A stretch of DNA of 64,000 nucleotides from the NCBI GenBank assembly GCA_900450595.1, contig UGGS01000002.1, positions 186,001 to 250,000 on the forward strand, in the 5' to 3' direction. This document shows positions 40,833 through 53,183 of the stretch, piece after piece. Source of the stretch: [Flavobacterium] thermophilum. Its GTDB lineage: Bacteria; Bacillota; Bacilli; Bacillales; Anoxybacillaceae. Numbering within the stretch: position 1 is the first letter of the stretch; the number at the start of each line of letters is the position of its first letter. The notes beneath the pieces are model-generated. The model had not been told where the DNA came from. It ran no database searches and worked only from the letters and a program-made list of their open reading frames with translations. The position numbers were made by a program, and so were the translations under genes.

Positions 40833-41131
40833 ATGGAAACCGTGCATGTAACGTCATGTCCGCTCAATTGCTGGGACGTTTGCGGACTCAAGGTGACCGT
40901 AAATGGCGGAAAAGTAGTGCGCATTGATGGCGACGAACATCATCCGATCACGAAAGGAACGATTTGCGGGCGCGGGCGGATGATCCGCCCATTGAGATGG
41001 TCATCGTCACGTGCGGCAACCCGCTTGTTCAGGTGCCGAATACGAATTTAATGAAAGAGGCGTTTGCCGCGGTCAACACTTTGGTGAATATTGAAAAAGT
41101 TGCGCAGGAAACAAATGAAGCACTTTAACGT
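40833..41131 (+). pseudogene. Molybdopterin oxidoreductase remnant
   Basis: From ATG 40833 the frame gives METVHVTSCPLNCWDVCGLK and then GDEHHPITKGTICGRGR, the [4Fe-4S]-binding N-terminus of a formate-dehydrogenase-like molybdopterin oxidoreductase. At about 40978 homology continues in another frame with DPPIEMVIVTCGNPLVQVPN and TNLMKEAFAAVNTLV, a segment from the middle of such proteins, and then stops. Intact members have some 650-700 residues, so most of the gene has been lost by deletion. A plausible ribosome site (AGGGAGGGGAGAATCG) remains. Confidence 0.75.
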
Positions 41132-41264
41132 AAAGGGCGGCGGCCCAAATGGCCCCAAGGTTGATCCGCGCCGGACAGTGTTGACGTCCAACAGTTGGAA
41201 AAAGACACAAACTCCTAGTTGTTGAGGCGGATGGAAGAGGAAATATTCCCCGCCCGCGGCACGC

Positions 41265-41293
41265 TTGTCATTTTTTGTGCCAGCCCATATAAT
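41265..41293 (+). promoter_or_regulatory. Sigma-A promoter of ychF
   Basis: TTGTCA (41265-41270), 17 bp, TATAAT (41288-41293), 37 bp before the ychF ATG. Confidence 0.85.
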
Positions 41294-41329
41294 GAGGGAA
41301 GATGCGAACGGGAAAGAGGAGTGGAACGA

Positions 41330-42430
41330 ATGGGATTGACAGCAGGAATCGTCGGGTTGCCAAACGTCGGCAAATCGACGTTGTTTAACGCCATTACAAA
41401 AGCAGGCGCCGAATCGGCCAATTATCCGTTTTGCACGATTGAACCGAACGTCGGCGTCGTGGAAGTGCCGGACGAGCGGTTGACCGTCCTGACCGACATG
41501 TTCCGGCCGAAGCGGACGGTGCCGACGGTTTTTGAGTTTACCGACATCGCCGGGATCGTGAAAGGAGCAAGCAAAGGGGAAGGGCTTGGCAACAAGTTTT
41601 TGTCGCACATCCGCCAAGTTGATGCGATTTGCCAAGTCGTCCGTTGCTTCAGCGATGAAAACATCACCCACGTCGCCGGCAAAGTCGATCCGCTCGCCGA
41701 TATTGAAACGATCAACTTAGAGCTTATTTTTGCTGACCTGGAGACGGTCGACAAACGAATGGAGCGGGTGGGCAAAATCGCCAAGCAAAAAGACAAAGAG
41801 GCGGCGTTTGAATACGAAATTTTGCTGCGGCTGAAAGAGACGCTCGAAGCCGGCAAGCCGGCGCGCACGATCGAGTTTGCCGATGAAGAGATGAAAGTCG
41901 TCAAGCAGCTGCACTTGCTGACGACCAAACCGATGCTTTATGTCGCCAATGTCGGCGAGGACGATGTCGCTGATCCGGAGAGCAATCCGTTCGTCGCGGA
42001 AGTGCGTGAGTTTGCCAAAAGCGACAATGCGGAAGTGATTGTCGTCTGTGCAAAAATTGAAGAAGAAATCGCCGAGTTCAGCGATGAGGAAAAACAGCAG
42101 TTTTTGCAAGAGCTCGGCATTGAACAATCCGGCCTCGATCAGCTCATTCGCGCCGCCTACAGCTTGCTTGGGCTGGCGACGTTTTTTACCGCCGGTGAAC
42201 AAGAAGTGCGGGCATGGACGTTTCGCAAAGGGATGAAGGCGCCGCAATGCGCCGGTATTATTCACTCTGACTTTGAGCGCGGGTTCATTCGCGCTGAAAC
42301 CGTTTCATACGACGATTTGGTCGCTGCCGGCTCGATGGCGGCGGCGCGCGAAGCCGGCAAAGTGCGGCTGGAAGGGAAAGATTACGAAGTGCAAGACGGC
42401 GATATCATGCACTTCCGGTTCAATGTGTAA
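41330..42430 (+). CDS. ychF: Redox-regulated ATPase/GTPase YchF
   Basis: A 366-residue Obg-family P-loop protein that prefers ATP. G1 is GLPNVGKSTLFN, G3 DIAGIVKGAS, and the altered G4 reads NVGED; a coiled-coil insertion and C-terminal TGS domain (FRKGMKAPQCAGIIHSDFERGFIRAE) are present. Complete at the C-terminus (GDIMHFRFNV). ATG at 41330 after GAGGAGTGGAACGA. Precedes rpsF as in Bacillus (yyaF). Confidence 0.97.
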   Translation: MGLTAGIVGLPNVGKSTLFNAITKAGAESANYPFCTIEPNVGVVEVPDERLTVLTDMFRPKRTVPTVFEFTDIAGIVKGASKGEGLGNKFLSHIRQVDAICQVVRCFSDENITHVAGKVDPLADIETINLELIFADLETVDKRMERVGKIAKQKDKEAAFEYEILLRLKETLEAGKPARTIEFADEEMKVVKQLHLLTTKPMLYVANVGEDDVADPESNPFVAEVREFAKSDNAEVIVVCAKIEEEIAEFSDEEKQQFLQELGIEQSGLDQLIRAAYSLLGLATFFTAGEQEVRAWTFRKGMKAPQCAGIIHSDFERGFIRAETVSYDDLVAAGSMAAAREAGKVRLEGKDYEVQDGDIMHFRFNV

Positions 42431-42583
42431 CGCCACTGCCGACAGAGTCCGCGGCCAAGGGGCGGCAGACTGCGTGAGTTCCATGTGCAATGCCGCGGAG
42501 AAAGGAAAATGGTTGGCGGCGTGGTGAACTTCCAGTGCTAATTCTGGCGAATGTTTCCGTCATCGGAATGAAGCGGAATAGCC

Positions 42584-42612
42584 TTGCTTATTGCCGCCAG
42601 TCATGGTATAAT
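42584..42612 (+). promoter_or_regulatory. Sigma-A promoter of rpsF-ssb-rpsR
   Basis: TTGCTT (42584-42589), 17 bp, TATAAT (42607-42612). Confidence 0.8.
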
Positions 42613-42614
42613 CA

Positions 42615-42680
42615 ACGAATGTGAGTAATGATTATTGCTCCTTGCCCTTCGACGGGAAGGGCCGTTTAGACCAAAAGGAG
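42615..42680 (+). promoter_or_regulatory. Candidate S6:S18 autoregulatory leader of rpsF
   Basis: The mRNA leader can form a stem from CCTTGCCCTTC and GGGAAGGGCCG with a short loop and an unpaired CCG, just before the rpsF ribosome site. In Firmicutes, rpsF leaders carry an RNA structure bound by the S6:S18 complex. I propose this by position and the hairpin only. Confidence 0.45.
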
Positions 42681-42689
42681 GTGACGAGC

Positions 42690-42977
42690 GTGAGAAAATA
42701 CGAAATCATGTACATCATCCGCCCGAACATGGACGATGAAGCAAGACAAGCTCTCGTCGAGCGGTTTAACAACGTGTTGAAAGAAAACGGTGCGGAGATT
42801 ACGAATGTGACGGATTGGGGCAAACGCCGTTTAGCCTATGAAATTGAAAAATATCGCGACGGCTACTACATGATTGTCAACGTCACGGCAGAGCCGAAAG
42901 CGGTGCAAGAATTTGACCGTTTAGCGCGCATCAGCGAAGACATTATCCGCCATATCGTTGTGAAAGAAGAAGAATAA
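42690..42977 (+). CDS. rpsF: Small ribosomal subunit protein bS6
   Basis: The 95-residue protein ([20 protein letters not shown]...[12 protein letters not shown]) is of standard Bacillus length. It binds S18 in the 30S platform. GTG start at 42690 after AAAAGGAGGTGACGAGC; the reading frame is open upstream across the leader but this start is decisive. First gene of rpsF-ssb-rpsR. Confidence 0.98.
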   Translation: MRKYEIMYIIRPNMDDEARQALVERFNNVLKENGAEITNVTDWGKRRLAYEIEKYRDGYYMIVNVTAEPKAVQEFDRLARISEDIIRHIVVKEEE

Positions 42978-43006
42978 TTTTTTGTATATGGTACGAGGTG
43001 GTTCTG

Positions 43007-43501
43007 ATGATTAACCGCGTCATTTTGGTCGGCAGGTTAACGAAAGATCCGGAGTTGCGCTACACTCCAAGCGGAGTGGCTGTTGCCACGTTCACGCTCG
43101 CGGTTAACCGCCCGTTTACGAATCAGCAGGGCGAGCGGGAGGCGGATTTTATTCAATGCGTCGTTTGGCGCCGCCAAGCGGAAAACGTCGCCAACTTCTT
43201 GAAAAAAGGGAGCTTGGCCGGGGTTGACGGCCGGCTGCAAACCCGCAGCTATGAAAACCAGGAAGGCCGACGCGTGTATGTGACGGAAGTGGTGGCTGAC
43301 AACGTCCAATTTCTTGAGCCAAAAGGAAGCAATGAGCAGCGTGGGGCAGCAGCAGGCGGCTACTATGGGGATCCGTTCCCATTCGGACAAGATCAGAACC
43401 ACCGTCATTCAAGTGAGAAAGGGGTTGGCCGCCTCGATGACGATCCTTTTGCCAATGACGGCCAGCCGATTGATATTTCCGACGATGATTTGCCGTTTTG
43501 A
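43007..43501 (+). CDS. ssb: Single-stranded DNA-binding protein
   Basis: A 164-residue SSB: N-terminal OB fold ([34 protein letters not shown]), a glycine/acid-rich linker and the conserved tip ISDDDLPF that binds partner proteins. ATG at 43007 after ACGAGGTGGTTCTG. Between rpsF and rpsR as in B. subtilis ssbA. Confidence 0.98.
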   Translation: MINRVILVGRLTKDPELRYTPSGVAVATFTLAVNRPFTNQQGEREADFIQCVVWRRQAENVANFLKKGSLAGVDGRLQTRSYENQEGRRVYVTEVVADNVQFLEPKGSNEQRGAAAGGYYGDPFPFGQDQNHRHSSEKGVGRLDDDPFANDGQPIDISDDDLPF

Positions 43502-43542
43502 ACGATCATGGAAACGATAGAAGCGGAAAGGAGGAACGAAGC

Positions 43543-43779
43543 ATGGCAGGACGGAAAGGCGGTCGTGGCAAACGCCGCAAAGTATGTTATTTCACGGCAA
43601 ACAACATCACGCACATCGACTACAAAGACGTTGATTTGCTGAAAAAATTCATCTCTGAACGCGGCAAAATTTTACCGCGCCGTGTGACGGGAACGAGCGC
43701 GAAATATCAGCGCAAACTGACGGTCGCAATCAAACGGGCGCGCCAAATGGCGCTGTTGCCGTACGTTGCCGATGAGTGA
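43543..43779 (+). CDS. rpsR: Small ribosomal subunit protein bS18
   Basis: A 78-residue basic protein ([46 protein letters not shown]) of standard length. ATG at 43543 after AAAGGAGGAACGAAGC. Last gene of the rpsF operon, followed by a strong terminator. Confidence 0.98.
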   Translation: MAGRKGGRGKRRKVCYFTANNITHIDYKDVDLLKKFISERGKILPRRVTGTSAKYQRKLTVAIKRARQMALLPYVADE

Positions 43780-43788
43780 GCTGAAAAA

Positions 43789-43816
43789 AGCAGTAAGGGG
43801 GACCTTACTGCTTTTT
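43789..43816 (+). terminator. Terminator of the rpsF operon
   Basis: AGCAGTAAGG-GGGA-CCTTACTGCT followed by TTTTCT. Confidence 0.92.
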
Positions 43817-43857
43817 CTATTTATGCTGAGTAAACTAGCTGGAAAGGAGAACGTTCA

Positions 43858-44784
43858 TTGCGGAAAACACACGCCCTCACTGAAGCAGCCATCGAACTCG
43901 CGCTGTTTGCCGTTTTGTTTTTGATGGCGTTGTACGTGCCGGTGATCGGCTTTGTCGCTGCCCTGTTTTTAGCGCTTCCATTTATGGTGTTTACGATGCG
44001 TCACGGGCTTGCCCCTGCCTGGTTGCTGCTCGTTGCGGCTCTCGTTGTCTCCAGCCTTATCGGTTCGTTTTTGTCGCTGCCGATGGCGCTTATGTTTGGC
44101 ACTGTCGGCATAACGGTCGGCGCGATGTTGGCGAAACAGAAAAACCGCTATCTCATCTGGCTTGTCGGCGCCCTCGTGTTTTTAGCCAACATCGTGCTTG
44201 ATTACATCATTTCGATTCAATTTTTCCAAGTTGACATGATCCGGGATACGCTTGGTTTAGTGCGCGAGTCGTTTGATACGGCGATGCGCATGATGGAAGC
44301 GATGGGCCAAAAGCCGCCAGCTGGGATGCAAAAGCAGCTTGAACAAGGAATCGAACTGATCGGCTACATGGTTCCGACGCTGTTTGTCATCGCTGCGTTG
44401 GCGCTCGCCTACGTGACCATCATGGTCTCGCTGCCCATTATGAAGCGGCTGAAGCTCCCGGTCGGCACGTGGCCGCCGTTTCGTGAGCTCTCCTTGCCAA
44501 AAAGCGTGCTATGGATCTACATCATTGTGCTTGTTCTTTCCATGTTTCCGTTTGCCGAGGGAACTTTCCCTTATATTGCTGTATTGAACCTCTCTTATGT
44601 GCTGCAGCTTGCCATGGCAGTACAAGGATTTTCGTTTTTGTATTACGCCGCCTACAAAAAAGGCATTGCGAAAGGCGTGGTGATCGCTGGGACGGTTGTT
44701 TGTTTATTCCTGCCTTTTCTACTTTATCTTGTGGCGATATTCGGTATAATTGATTTAGGATTTGATTTGCGCCGCCGCATATAA
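43858..44784 (+). CDS. yybS: YybS family membrane protein (DUF2232)
   Basis: A 308-residue polytopic membrane protein with about eight hydrophobic helices (for example LFAVLFLMALYVPVIGFVAA and PLFLALPFMVF-type segments). It matches YybS by position before gdpP and by family pattern. No transport motif or catalytic residue is recognisable. Start is TTG at 43858, 7 bases after GGAAAGGAGA. Likely first gene of yybS-gdpP-rplI-dnaB. Confidence 0.88.
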   Translation: MRKTHALTEAAIELALFAVLFLMALYVPVIGFVAALFLALPFMVFTMRHGLAPAWLLLVAALVVSSLIGSFLSLPMALMFGTVGITVGAMLAKQKNRYLIWLVGALVFLANIVLDYIISIQFFQVDMIRDTLGLVRESFDTAMRMMEAMGQKPPAGMQKQLEQGIELIGYMVPTLFVIAALALAYVTIMVSLPIMKRLKLPVGTWPPFRELSLPKSVLWIYIIVLVLSMFPFAEGTFPYIAVLNLSYVLQLAMAVQGFSFLYYAAYKKGIAKGVVIAGTVVCLFLPFLLYLVAIFGIIDLGFDLRRRI

Positions 44785-44830
44785 TAATTGGATAAGGTGA
44801 GCCATTTCTTCAGTGTAGGAGCTGACTTGA

Positions 44831-47253
<2,423 letters not shown>

Positions 47254-47284
47254 CGGCGACGTCTCATTTCAGGAAGCGAAGATG

Positions 47285-47312
47285 CCCCCGCCCGCTGCGG
47301 CGGGGCTCCTTT
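47285..47312 (+). terminator. Weak terminator or attenuator before dnaB
   Basis: CCCCCGCC-CGCTG-CGGCGGGG, GC-rich stem with only a short, interrupted T tract (CTCCTTTGCTT). Confidence 0.45.
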
Positions 47313-47364
47313 GCTTATTAGCTGCAACAGAGAAAGACACAACGGGGGAAAAGGTGGTGAAACG

Positions 47365-48729
47365 ATGAGCGAGCTGTTTTCAGAACGAATTCCTCCACAA
47401 AGCATTGAAGCTGAGCAAGCGGTGCTTGGCGCCGTATTTTTGGATCCCGCTGCGTTAGTGCCTGCTTCGGAAATTTTAATCCCAGAGGATTTTTACCGTG
47501 CAGCCCATCAAAAAATTTTTCACGCCATGCTTCGCGTCGCCGACAGGGGGGAGCCGGTCGATTTGGTGACGGTGACGGCGGAACTCGCCGCTTCCGAGCA
47601 GCTTGAGGAAATCGGCGGCGTCTCCTACTTAAGCGAGCTCGCCGACGCCGTGCCGACAGCGGCCAACGTCGAATATTACGCCCGCATCGTCGAGGAAAAA
47701 TCGGTGCTGCGCCGCCTCATCCGCACAGCGACATCGATCGCGCAAGACGGATATACAAGGGAAGACGAGATCGACGTTTTGCTTGATGAAGCTGAGCGCA
47801 AAATTATGGAGGTTTCCCAACGGAAGCATTCGGGCGCCTTTAAAAATATTAAGGACATTCTCGTGCAAACGTATGACAATATTGAGATGCTCCATAACCG
47901 GAATGGGGAAATCACCGGCATCCCGACCGGGTTCACCGAGCTTGACCGGATGACGTCCGGTTTTCAGCGGAGCGATTTGATTATCGTGGCCGCCCGACCG
48001 TCGGTTGGGAAAACAGCGTTCGCCTTAAATATTGCCCAAAATGTAGCGACGAAAACGAATGAAAATGTCGCCATTTTCAGTTTGGAGATGAGCGCCCAGC
48101 AGCTGGTGATGCGGATGCTTTGTGCAGAAGGCAACATTAACGCGCAAAACTTGCGCACCGGCAAATTGACGCCGGAAGACTGGGGCAAGCTGACGATGGC
48201 GATGGGGAGTTTATCGAACGCCGGCATTTATATCGACGACACGCCGAGCATCCGCGTCAGCGACATTCGCGCCAAATGCCGCCGGCTTAAGCAGGAAAGC
48301 GGGCTCGGCATGATTGTCATCGATTATTTGCAGCTCATTCAAGGGAGCGGACGCAGCAAAGAAAATCGCCAACAGGAAGTATCGGAAATTTCCCGCTCGC
48401 TGAAGGCGCTCGCCCGCGAGCTTGAAGTGCCGGTCATCGCCTTGTCGCAGCTGTCGCGCAGCGTCGAGCAGCGCCAAGACAAACGGCCGATGATGTCCGA
48501 TATTCGTGAATCCGGAAGCATTGAGCAAGACGCCGACATTGTCGCCTTTTTGTACCGCGATGACTATTACAACAAAGATTCTGAGAACAAAAACATCATT
48601 GAAATCATTATTGCCAAACAGCGCAATGGTCCAGTCGGAACGGTGCAGCTCGCTTTTATTAAAGAGTATAATAAGTTTGTCAACCTAGAGCGCCGCTTCG
48701 ATGAGGCGCAAATTCCGCCGGGGGCGTAA
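47365..48729 (+). CDS. dnaB: Replicative DNA helicase DnaB (DnaC in B. subtilis naming)
   Basis: The 454-residue hexameric helicase has an N-terminal helical domain (RIPPQSIEAEQAVLGAVFL), a linker helix and a RecA-like motor: Walker A ARPSVGKTAFALN, Walker B MIVIDYLQLI, arginine-finger region and SGSIEQDADIV. ATG at 47365 after AAAGGTGGTGAAACG; the upstream in-frame ATG at 47311 is unsupported. Directly after rplI as in Bacillus. Confidence 0.98.
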   Translation: MSELFSERIPPQSIEAEQAVLGAVFLDPAALVPASEILIPEDFYRAAHQKIFHAMLRVADRGEPVDLVTVTAELAASEQLEEIGGVSYLSELADAVPTAANVEYYARIVEEKSVLRRLIRTATSIAQDGYTREDEIDVLLDEAERKIMEVSQRKHSGAFKNIKDILVQTYDNIEMLHNRNGEITGIPTGFTELDRMTSGFQRSDLIIVAARPSVGKTAFALNIAQNVATKTNENVAIFSLEMSAQQLVMRMLCAEGNINAQNLRTGKLTPEDWGKLTMAMGSLSNAGIYIDDTPSIRVSDIRAKCRRLKQESGLGMIVIDYLQLIQGSGRSKENRQQEVSEISRSLKALARELEVPVIALSQLSRSVEQRQDKRPMMSDIRESGSIEQDADIVAFLYRDDYYNKDSENKNIIEIIIAKQRNGPVGTVQLAFIKEYNKFVNLERRFDEAQIPPGA

Positions 48730-48801
48730 ACCGGCTCACGTTGGCGGCAGGCGCCTCCTTTCGGGTTTAATAGACGAATAAAAAAGTTTATAACTGTTTA
48801 A

Positions 48802-50169
<1,368 letters not shown>

Positions 50170-50190
50170 GCGGCTAGCGGTGAACACCAA

Positions 50191-50222
50191 AGCATAGATG
50201 CACATGCGTCTATGCTTTTTTC
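50191..50222 (+). terminator. Terminator of purA
   Basis: AGCATAGATGC-ACAT-GCGTCTATGCT with following T-run. A partial second copy of the stem sequence (GCGTCTATGCCC, TATAGATGCA) lies at about 50270-50300. Confidence 0.88.
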
Positions 50223-50337
50223 ATTCGCGGAGGAAAAGCGGTCCCGTCCGTGGTCGGGGTCATGCGCGTGCGTCTATGCCCTTTTCACTGTATAGATGCA
50301 ACGAAATCGTTTAACATATCCTTGGCGGAAAAGTGGC

Positions 50338-50480
50338 TCATCCATTTTTGACTGTCGAAGGCAAGCCTATGGCTTGCCTCCGTCACGCTAAGGCGTGACG
50401 GAAGACCGAACAACGACTCGCTTAAAGACCCATTCATGGGTCTTTAAGCGGTGTTGTTCGGTCACTCGACATTCGGATGA
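50338..50480. repeat. Three-armed inverted-repeat structure upstream of walR
   Basis: About 143 bp that folds into a closed three-way junction. Closing stems: CATCC (50339-50343)/GGATG (50475-50479) and GTCGA (50354-50358)/TCGAC (50466-50470). Arm 1: AGGCAAGCC (50359-50367)/GGCTTGCCT (50371-50379). Arm 2: CCGTCACGC (50380-50388)/GCGTGACGG (50393-50401). Arm 3: GACCGAACAAC (50404-50414)/GTTGTTCGGTC (50453-50463) enclosing CGCTTAAAGACCCA (50419-50432)/TGGGTCTTTAAGCG (50437-50450). All stems are perfect. No coding sequence and no match to a riboswitch that I know. It could be a mobile repeat or a structured RNA. The rest of the 50223-50633 gap shows no further feature. Confidence 0.8.
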
Positions 50481-50633
50481 AATGACCGGTAAAAACGAAA
50501 AATGTTAAAGCTTTAAATTGCATCTATATGGTTTGCTCCTCAAAATGGCAGCGGGCAAAGGATGATTTCGTTTTTATAACGTGGTAAATTAATAATGATA
50601 GCATTCCATCGCAAAAGGAAGGACGTGAGCGAG

Positions 50634-51347
50634 ATGGAAAAACGCATTTTAGTTGTTGACGACGAAAAACCGATTGCCGATATTTTGCAATTTAACTTAC
50701 AAAAAGAAGGGTACGAAGTCATCTGCGCCTATGACGGCGAGGAAGCGCTGCAAAAAGTGGAAGAAACGATGCCGGATTTGATTTTATTGGATATTATGCT
50801 GCCGCTGAAAGACGGCATGGAAGTATGCCGCGAGGTGCGGAAAAAATACGACATGCCGATCATCATGCTGACGGCGAAAGATTCCGAGATTGATAAAGTG
50901 CTTGGTTTGGAGCTGGGGGCGGACGATTATGTGACAAAGCCGTTCAGCACGCGCGAGCTGCTGGCGCGGGTCAAAGCGAACTTGCGCCGCCATGCGCAAA
51001 CAGCCAACCAAGAGGAAGTGGAGAATGAAACGAATGAAATCGTCATCGGGCCGCTTGTCATCCGTCCAGATGCGTACGTCGTGCAAAAACGGGGGGAGAC
51101 GATCGAGTTGACCCATCGCGAATTTGAACTGCTCCACTATTTGGCGAAACATATCGGCCAAGTGATGACGCGCGAACACTTGCTGCAAACGGTTTGGGGC
51201 TACGACTATTACGGCGATGTGCGCACGGTCGATGTGACGGTAAGAAGGCTGCGTGAAAAAATCGAAGACAACCCTTCCCATCCGTCGTGGATCGTCACAA
51301 GACGGGGCGTCGGCTATTATTTGCGCAACCCGGAACAGGAGTCATGA
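50634..51347 (+). CDS. walR: Essential response regulator WalR
   Basis: A 237-residue OmpR/PhoB-type regulator controlling cell wall hydrolases. Receiver domain with acidic pocket D9-D10, phosphoacceptor D53 (LILLDIMLP) and K-T/S switch residues; the C-terminal winged helix ends in [19 protein letters not shown] at 50634 after AAGGAAGGACGTGAGCGAG. First gene of walR-walK-walH-walI-walJ-htrA, the conserved order around this essential system. Confidence 0.98.
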   Translation: MEKRILVVDDEKPIADILQFNLQKEGYEVICAYDGEEALQKVEETMPDLILLDIMLPLKDGMEVCREVRKKYDMPIIMLTAKDSEIDKVLGLELGADDYVTKPFSTRELLARVKANLRRHAQTANQEEVENETNEIVIGPLVIRPDAYVVQKRGETIELTHREFELLHYLAKHIGQVMTREHLLQTVWGYDYYGDVRTVDVTVRRLREKIEDNPSHPSWIVTRRGVGYYLRNPEQES

Positions 51348-51353
51348 GTCGGC

Positions 51354-53183
51354 ATGAAAAAAGTAGGGCCATTTCGTTCGATCCGCTTTAAGTTTGTTAT
51401 TATTTATGTGCTGCTCACTCTTGTCGCTATGCAAATCATCGGCGTGTATTTTGTCCGTAAGTTGGAAACGGAGCTTGTGCAAAATTTCAAAAACTCACTG
51501 AACGAACGGGTGACGCTGCTCGCCTACAACGTCGAGCAGGCAATGAATCGGGAGCGCGATGAAAAAAGCCCGACATTGGAAGAAGACATCCGTTCGCTTC
51601 TTCATGATTTCGTTTCCCAAGATATTTCCGAAGTGCGCGTCATTGATGCCAAAGGGAAGGTGTTGGCGACGTCGAATCCGTATATGCAAAACATCGTCGG
51701 GAAGCGGACGACGGAGATTTACGTGAAGCGTTCGCTCGTCACCGGCGAAACTGTCGACCGGATGATGCTTGATTCAAGGACAGGCCATCGCATGTACATT
51801 TCCTCGACTCCGATTAAGACGAGCGGGGAAGTCAAAGGGGTCATTTACGTTATTGCCTCAATGGAAAACGTCTTTTCGCAAATGCGGCAAATCAACATGA
51901 TTTTGGCGACTGGGACGGGGATCGCGCTCGCCATTACCGCCGTGCTCGGCATTTTTTTGTCGCGCACCATCACCCGGCCGATTTCCGATATGCGCCGGCA
52001 AGCGCTGGCGATGACAAGGGGCGATTTTTCCCGCAAAGTCAAAGTGTACGGCTACGATGAAATCGGCCAGCTGGCGATGACCTTTAACAACTTGACGAAA
52101 AAACTGCAGGAAGCGCAGGCGACAACGGAAGGCGAACGGCGCAAGCTTGAGTCGGTGTTGACGCACATGACCGATGGCGTGATCGCGACCGACCGCCGCG
52201 GCCGCGTCATTCTCATTAATGATGCGGCGTTAAACATTTTGAATGTTTCACGTGAAACAGTGCTGTCGAGTTCGATCGTCGACGTGCTCGGCATCGCTGA
52301 CCAATATACGTTTGAAACGCTGCTCGAGGAACGCGACTCACTCATTTTGGATTTCAGCACCGATGAGGAATTGTACATTTTGCGGGCGTCACTATCGGTC
52401 ATTCAAAAAGAGGGTGGGTTTGTCAACGGGCTGATTGTCGTTTTGCACGACATCACCGAGCAAGAAAAAATCGACCGCGAGCGGCGGCAGTTCGTCGCCA
52501 ATGTCTCGCATGAGCTGCGCACGCCCTTGACGACAATGAAAAGCTATTTAGAGGCATTGGCGGATGGCGCCTGGCAAGATAAAGACATTGCGCCAAGGTT
52601 TATTCACGTCGTCCAAAACGAAACAGACCGGATGATCCGGCTTGTCAACGACTTGCTTCATCTGTCGAAGCTCGACAGCAAAGATTACAAGCTGAAAAAG
52701 ACATGGATCAATTTTTCGGCTTATTTTCATAAAGTGATTGACCGGTTTGAACTGACAAAAAGCGATAATATCCGGTTCGTTCGCAAAATTCCGCGCCAGG
52801 CGATTTTCATCGAAGTGGATGAGGACAAAATCACACAAGTATTGGACAACATCATTTCCAATGCGTTGAAATACTCTCCGCAAGGCGGGACGATCACGTT
52901 CCGCGTCCGCGAGCTGGCCGACGAGATCATTGTCAGCGTCAGCGACGAAGGGGTCGGCATCCCGAAGGCCGATTTGGCGAAAATTTTTGAGCGTTTTTAC
53001 CGGGTCGATAAGGCGCGGTCGCGCAAATTGGGCGGCACCGGCCTCGGACTGGCCATTGCCAAAGAAGTCGTGCTCGCCCATGGCGGGACGATTTGGGCGG
53101 AAAGCAAAGAACATAAAGGGACGACGATTTATTTTACGCTGCCGCTAGAACGGGAGCAAAAGGATGACTGGTACGATGTATGA
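51354..53183 (+). CDS. walK: Sensor histidine kinase WalK
   Basis: A 609-residue kinase partner of WalR: membrane helix (FVIIYVLLTLVAMQIIGVYFV), extracytoplasmic PAS-like domain to about residue 180, a second helix, HAMP (RTITRPISDMRRQA), PAS (LTHMTDGVIATDRRGRVILI), HisKA with phosphorylated H386 (VSHELRTPL) and an ATPase domain (NIISNALKYSP, GIGIPK-type loop, GGTGLGLAI). ATG at 51354, seven bases after the walR stop. A perfect parS site lies within the PAS coding region. Confidence 0.97.
   Translation: MKKVGPFRSIRFKFVIIYVLLTLVAMQIIGVYFVRKLETELVQNFKNSLNERVTLLAYNVEQAMNRERDEKSPTLEEDIRSLLHDFVSQDISEVRVIDAKGKVLATSNPYMQNIVGKRTTEIYVKRSLVTGETVDRMMLDSRTGHRMYISSTPIKTSGEVKGVIYVIASMENVFSQMRQINMILATGTGIALAITAVLGIFLSRTITRPISDMRRQALAMTRGDFSRKVKVYGYDEIGQLAMTFNNLTKKLQEAQATTEGERRKLESVLTHMTDGVIATDRRGRVILINDAALNILNVSRETVLSSSIVDVLGIADQYTFETLLEERDSLILDFSTDEELYILRASLSVIQKEGGFVNGLIVVLHDITEQEKIDRERRQFVANVSHELRTPLTTMKSYLEALADGAWQDKDIAPRFIHVVQNETDRMIRLVNDLLHLSKLDSKDYKLKKTWINFSAYFHKVIDRFELTKSDNIRFVRKIPRQAIFIEVDEDKITQVLDNIISNALKYSPQGGTITFRVRELADEIIVSVSDEGVGIPKADLAKIFERFYRVDKARSRKLGGTGLGLAIAKEVVLAHGGTIWAESKEHKGTTIYFTLPLEREQKDDWYDV
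52244..52259. promoter_or_regulatory. parS: parS site, perfect consensus
   Basis: TGTTTCACGTGAAACA, exact match, inside walK, about 23 kb to the right of oriC. In the protein it encodes part of NVSRETV. Confidence 0.96.
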
